Origin: Streptosporangiaceae bacterium
Lineage (GTDB): Bacteria; Actinomycetota; Actinomycetes; Streptosporangiales; Streptosporangiaceae
DNA: 5,934 nucleotides
Assembly: GCA_030041195.1 (NCBI GenBank)
Contig: JASHOI010000108.1
Location: 1 to 5,934, forward strand
Direction: 5' to 3'
Part shown: in pieces, positions 4,643 to 5,934 of the stretch
How positions within the stretch are numbered: position 1 is the first letter of the stretch
Layout of the letters: the number at the start of each line of letters is the position of its first letter
Program-made: the position numbers and the translations under genes
Notes under the pieces: model-generated
Seen by the model: only the letters and a program-made list of their open reading frames with translations
Database searches by the model: none
Told to the model about the DNA's origin: nothing

Positions 4643-4748
4643 GACCCTCAGGCTCCGCGACTGCATCGCCGTGTCCGCTCGCCGCGACCGGGCCAGCAGC
4701 GCGGGCAGCGGTGGTGATGCTCGCGGAGCCGCAGCCCAGGACGAGGCG

Positions 4749-5934
4749 ATGCTCAGCTCACAACCGAGCGCCCCGCGGCTGGTGGGTCGCGATGCCGAAC
4801 GCGCCCAGCTGCTTCCGCTCGCCGACCCTGTTCCCGATCGCGGACGGGTCCTGGTCCTGCTTGGCGAGGCCGGCATGGGCAAGACGGAACTGCTCGCGGA
4901 CGCAGCCGGGCGCGCAAGCCGCGCCGGGATGCTGGTGCTGTCCGCCGCCGGCAAGGAGGCGGAGTCAAACCTGGCGTTCGCGGGACTGCATCAGCTCCTG
5001 CACCCGGTGACGTCGGGGATCGCCGGCCTGCCGACGCGCCAGGCCAAGGCGCTGCGGCAGGTGCTCGGCGTGGAAACGGAGCCGGCCGGAGCCGACCGGC
5101 TGCTGACCGGCATCGCAGTGCTCAGCTTGCTCTCCGCCGTGTCGCGCGAATCCCCGGTGCTGCTCGTCGTAGACGACGCTCACTGGCTGGACCGCGGCTC
5201 ACAGGATGCGCTCGCGTTCGCCGCCTGCCGCCTGGGGCCGGAACGGGCCGTGTTGCTGGTTGCCGCGCGCGGTACGGCATCGCCCGCGGGGTTCGGCCCG
5301 GGCTTCCCGGAACTCCGGCTGAGCCCGCTGTCACCGGCGGACGCGGGGCGGCTGCTGGATGACCAGCCCGGCGCGCTCGCCGGCCGGGCTCGCCGGCAGG
5401 TGCTGGATCAGGCAGCCGGGAACCCGATGGCGCTGATCGAGCTGGCCAGGGCGATCACCGGCGACCCGGCTGCGAGCCGCCGGTGGGCGGCCGAGCCGCT
5501 GCCGCTGACCGACCGGCTGCAGGCTGTCATCGCCACTCAGCTCGCCGCCCTGCCGGAGGCAGCCCAGAACGCGCTGCTGCTGGCCGCGGTCGCGGGCAAG
5601 GCGGATGCCGCCGCCGCGGCGAGCGGGCTGGCCGGGCTGAAGGCCGACGTTCTCGCCCCGGCCGAGGACGCCGGGCTCATCAAGGTGGACCGGGCCGGAG
5701 TGCGTTTCTCTCATCCGCTCGTGCGCTCCGCCGTCTACCACACCGCTGCCTTCGCACGGCGGGCGGAGGCGCATCGCCGCCTGGCCCAGGCCCTGCACGA
5801 CCAGCCCGACCGGCGTGCCTGGCACCTGGCAGCGGCGGCGCTGCACCCAGATGAGAACGTGGCATCCCTGCTTTCGGCCACCGCGAGCCAGGCCGCCCGC
5901 CGCGGCGGCGCGGCCGCGGCGGCCCTCGCGCTGG
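4749..5934 (+). CDS. LAL-type (large ATPase) LuxR-family transcriptional regulator, N-terminal part (3' end beyond window)
   Basis: 395 codons are visible from ATG 4749, still open at the window end. LVGRDAERAQL (residues 11-21) is the usual N-terminal signature of LAL/MalT-like ATPases. Walker A is GEAGMGKT (39-46, Lys45, Thr46) and Walker B is VLLVVDDAHWLD (137-148). The RFSHPLVRSAVY motif (319-330) is typical after the nucleotide-binding domain, followed by the start of an Ala/Leu-rich helical repeat region. Full-length members are roughly 900 residues and end in a LuxR-type helix-turn-helix, which should lie beyond 5934; its presence is inferred. These STAND-type regulators act as ATP-dependent signal-responsive activators, often in secondary-metabolism or catabolic clusters. 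The start is chosen because the signature lies ~10 residues in, as is usual, and AGGA lies upstream (4738-4741). GTG 4563 is an in-frame alternative adding 62 Arg-rich residues. Confidence 0.88.
   Translation, partial: MLSSQPSAPRLVGRDAERAQLLPLADPVPDRGRVLVLLGEAGMGKTELLADAAGRASRAGMLVLSAAGKEAESNLAFAGLHQLLHPVTSGIAGLPTRQAKALRQVLGVETEPAGADRLLTGIAVLSLLSAVSRESPVLLVVDDAHWLDRGSQDALAFAACRLGPERAVLLVAARGTASPAGFGPGFPELRLSPLSPADAGRLLDDQPGALAGRARRQVLDQAAGNPMALIELARAITGDPAASRRWAAEPLPLTDRLQAVIATQLAALPEAAQNALLLAAVAGKADAAAAASGLAGLKADVLAPAEDAGLIKVDRAGVRFSHPLVRSAVYHTAAFARRAEAHRRLAQALHDQPDRRAWHLAAAALHPDENVASLLSATASQAARRGGAAAAALAL

Larger units (their letters stand above)
4420..4748 (+). other. Intergenic region: AT-richer stretch, promoter and structured leader
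   Basis: No convincing gene is seen here. Bases ~4395-4500 are visibly less GC-rich than the rest of the window and hold the 4401-4455 inverted repeat. A promoter candidate follows at 4526-4554. From ~4561 to the LAL start the DNA is GC-rich and repeat-laden: palindrome 4589-4600, arms 4575-4582 / 4635-4642. The frame of the LAL gene is also open through this segment back to GTG 4563, but the translation there is Arg-rich and featureless. Confidence 0.6.

Noticed and set aside
1..5934. CRISPR array, tRNA/rRNA genes, insertion sequence, toxin-antitoxin or phage-defence system
   Set aside because: No regularly spaced direct repeats, no tRNA- or rRNA-like segments, no transposase motifs and no defence-type domains were found on either strand. 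RecQ and the LAL ATPase on their own do not indicate a defence locus.

Overview
The window is high-GC, with coding that prefers G or C in third positions, GTG starts beside ATG starts, and clear Shine-Dalgarno sites at some starts. The gene families (a RecQ with an extra C-terminal domain, a large-ATPase LuxR-type (LAL) regulator, a TetR regulator, a 4-oxalocrotonate-type tautomerase) suggest an actinomycete with a large accessory genome. I cannot name the genus from the sequence.

Layout. Bases 1-450 (+) are the 3' end of a RecQ-family DNA helicase gene, unrelated to what follows. Bases 451-734 are intergenic and contain a perfect 11-bp inverted repeat (626-636 / 653-663) upstream of a two-gene operon. 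That operon (735-2410, +) encodes two alpha/beta hydrolases joined by a 4-nt GTGA overlap: a Ser-Asp-His enzyme followed by an Asp-Asp-His enzyme. A TetR repressor gene (3008-2439, -) converges on it. Divergent from the repressor is a second + operon: an NTF2/SnoaL-like protein (3187-3606) and a 4-OT-superfamily tautomerase with a catalytic N-terminal proline (3655-4098). Just after it, 4105-4419 holds what looks like the surviving C-terminal part of a larger gene. A more AT-rich gap with inverted repeats and a good promoter (4420-4748) leads into the N-terminal ATPase part of a LAL regulator gene (4749 to beyond the window).

How it may work together (inference). The TetR gene and the LAL gene have strikingly similar promoters on opposite strands. 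Each reads TTGAC-N16-GTCATATT, with a GAC-NN-GTC operator-like palindrome at the same place against the -10 box. This suggests the TetR protein represses both itself and the LAL regulator. The TetR promoter places +1 on the GTG start, so its mRNA is probably leaderless. A different 9-mer, GTGCAGTCA (with its inverse), is found upstream of both the hydrolase operon and the NTF2-tautomerase operon. The most economical reading is a small regulated catabolic or modification cassette: two hydrolases, an NTF2-like fold protein and a tautomerase, under a TetR sensor and possibly an ATP-dependent LAL activator. The substrate cannot be read from the sequence. Nothing here amounts to a proven new system; the shared regulatory sites and the unusual active-site motifs are the leads worth testing.
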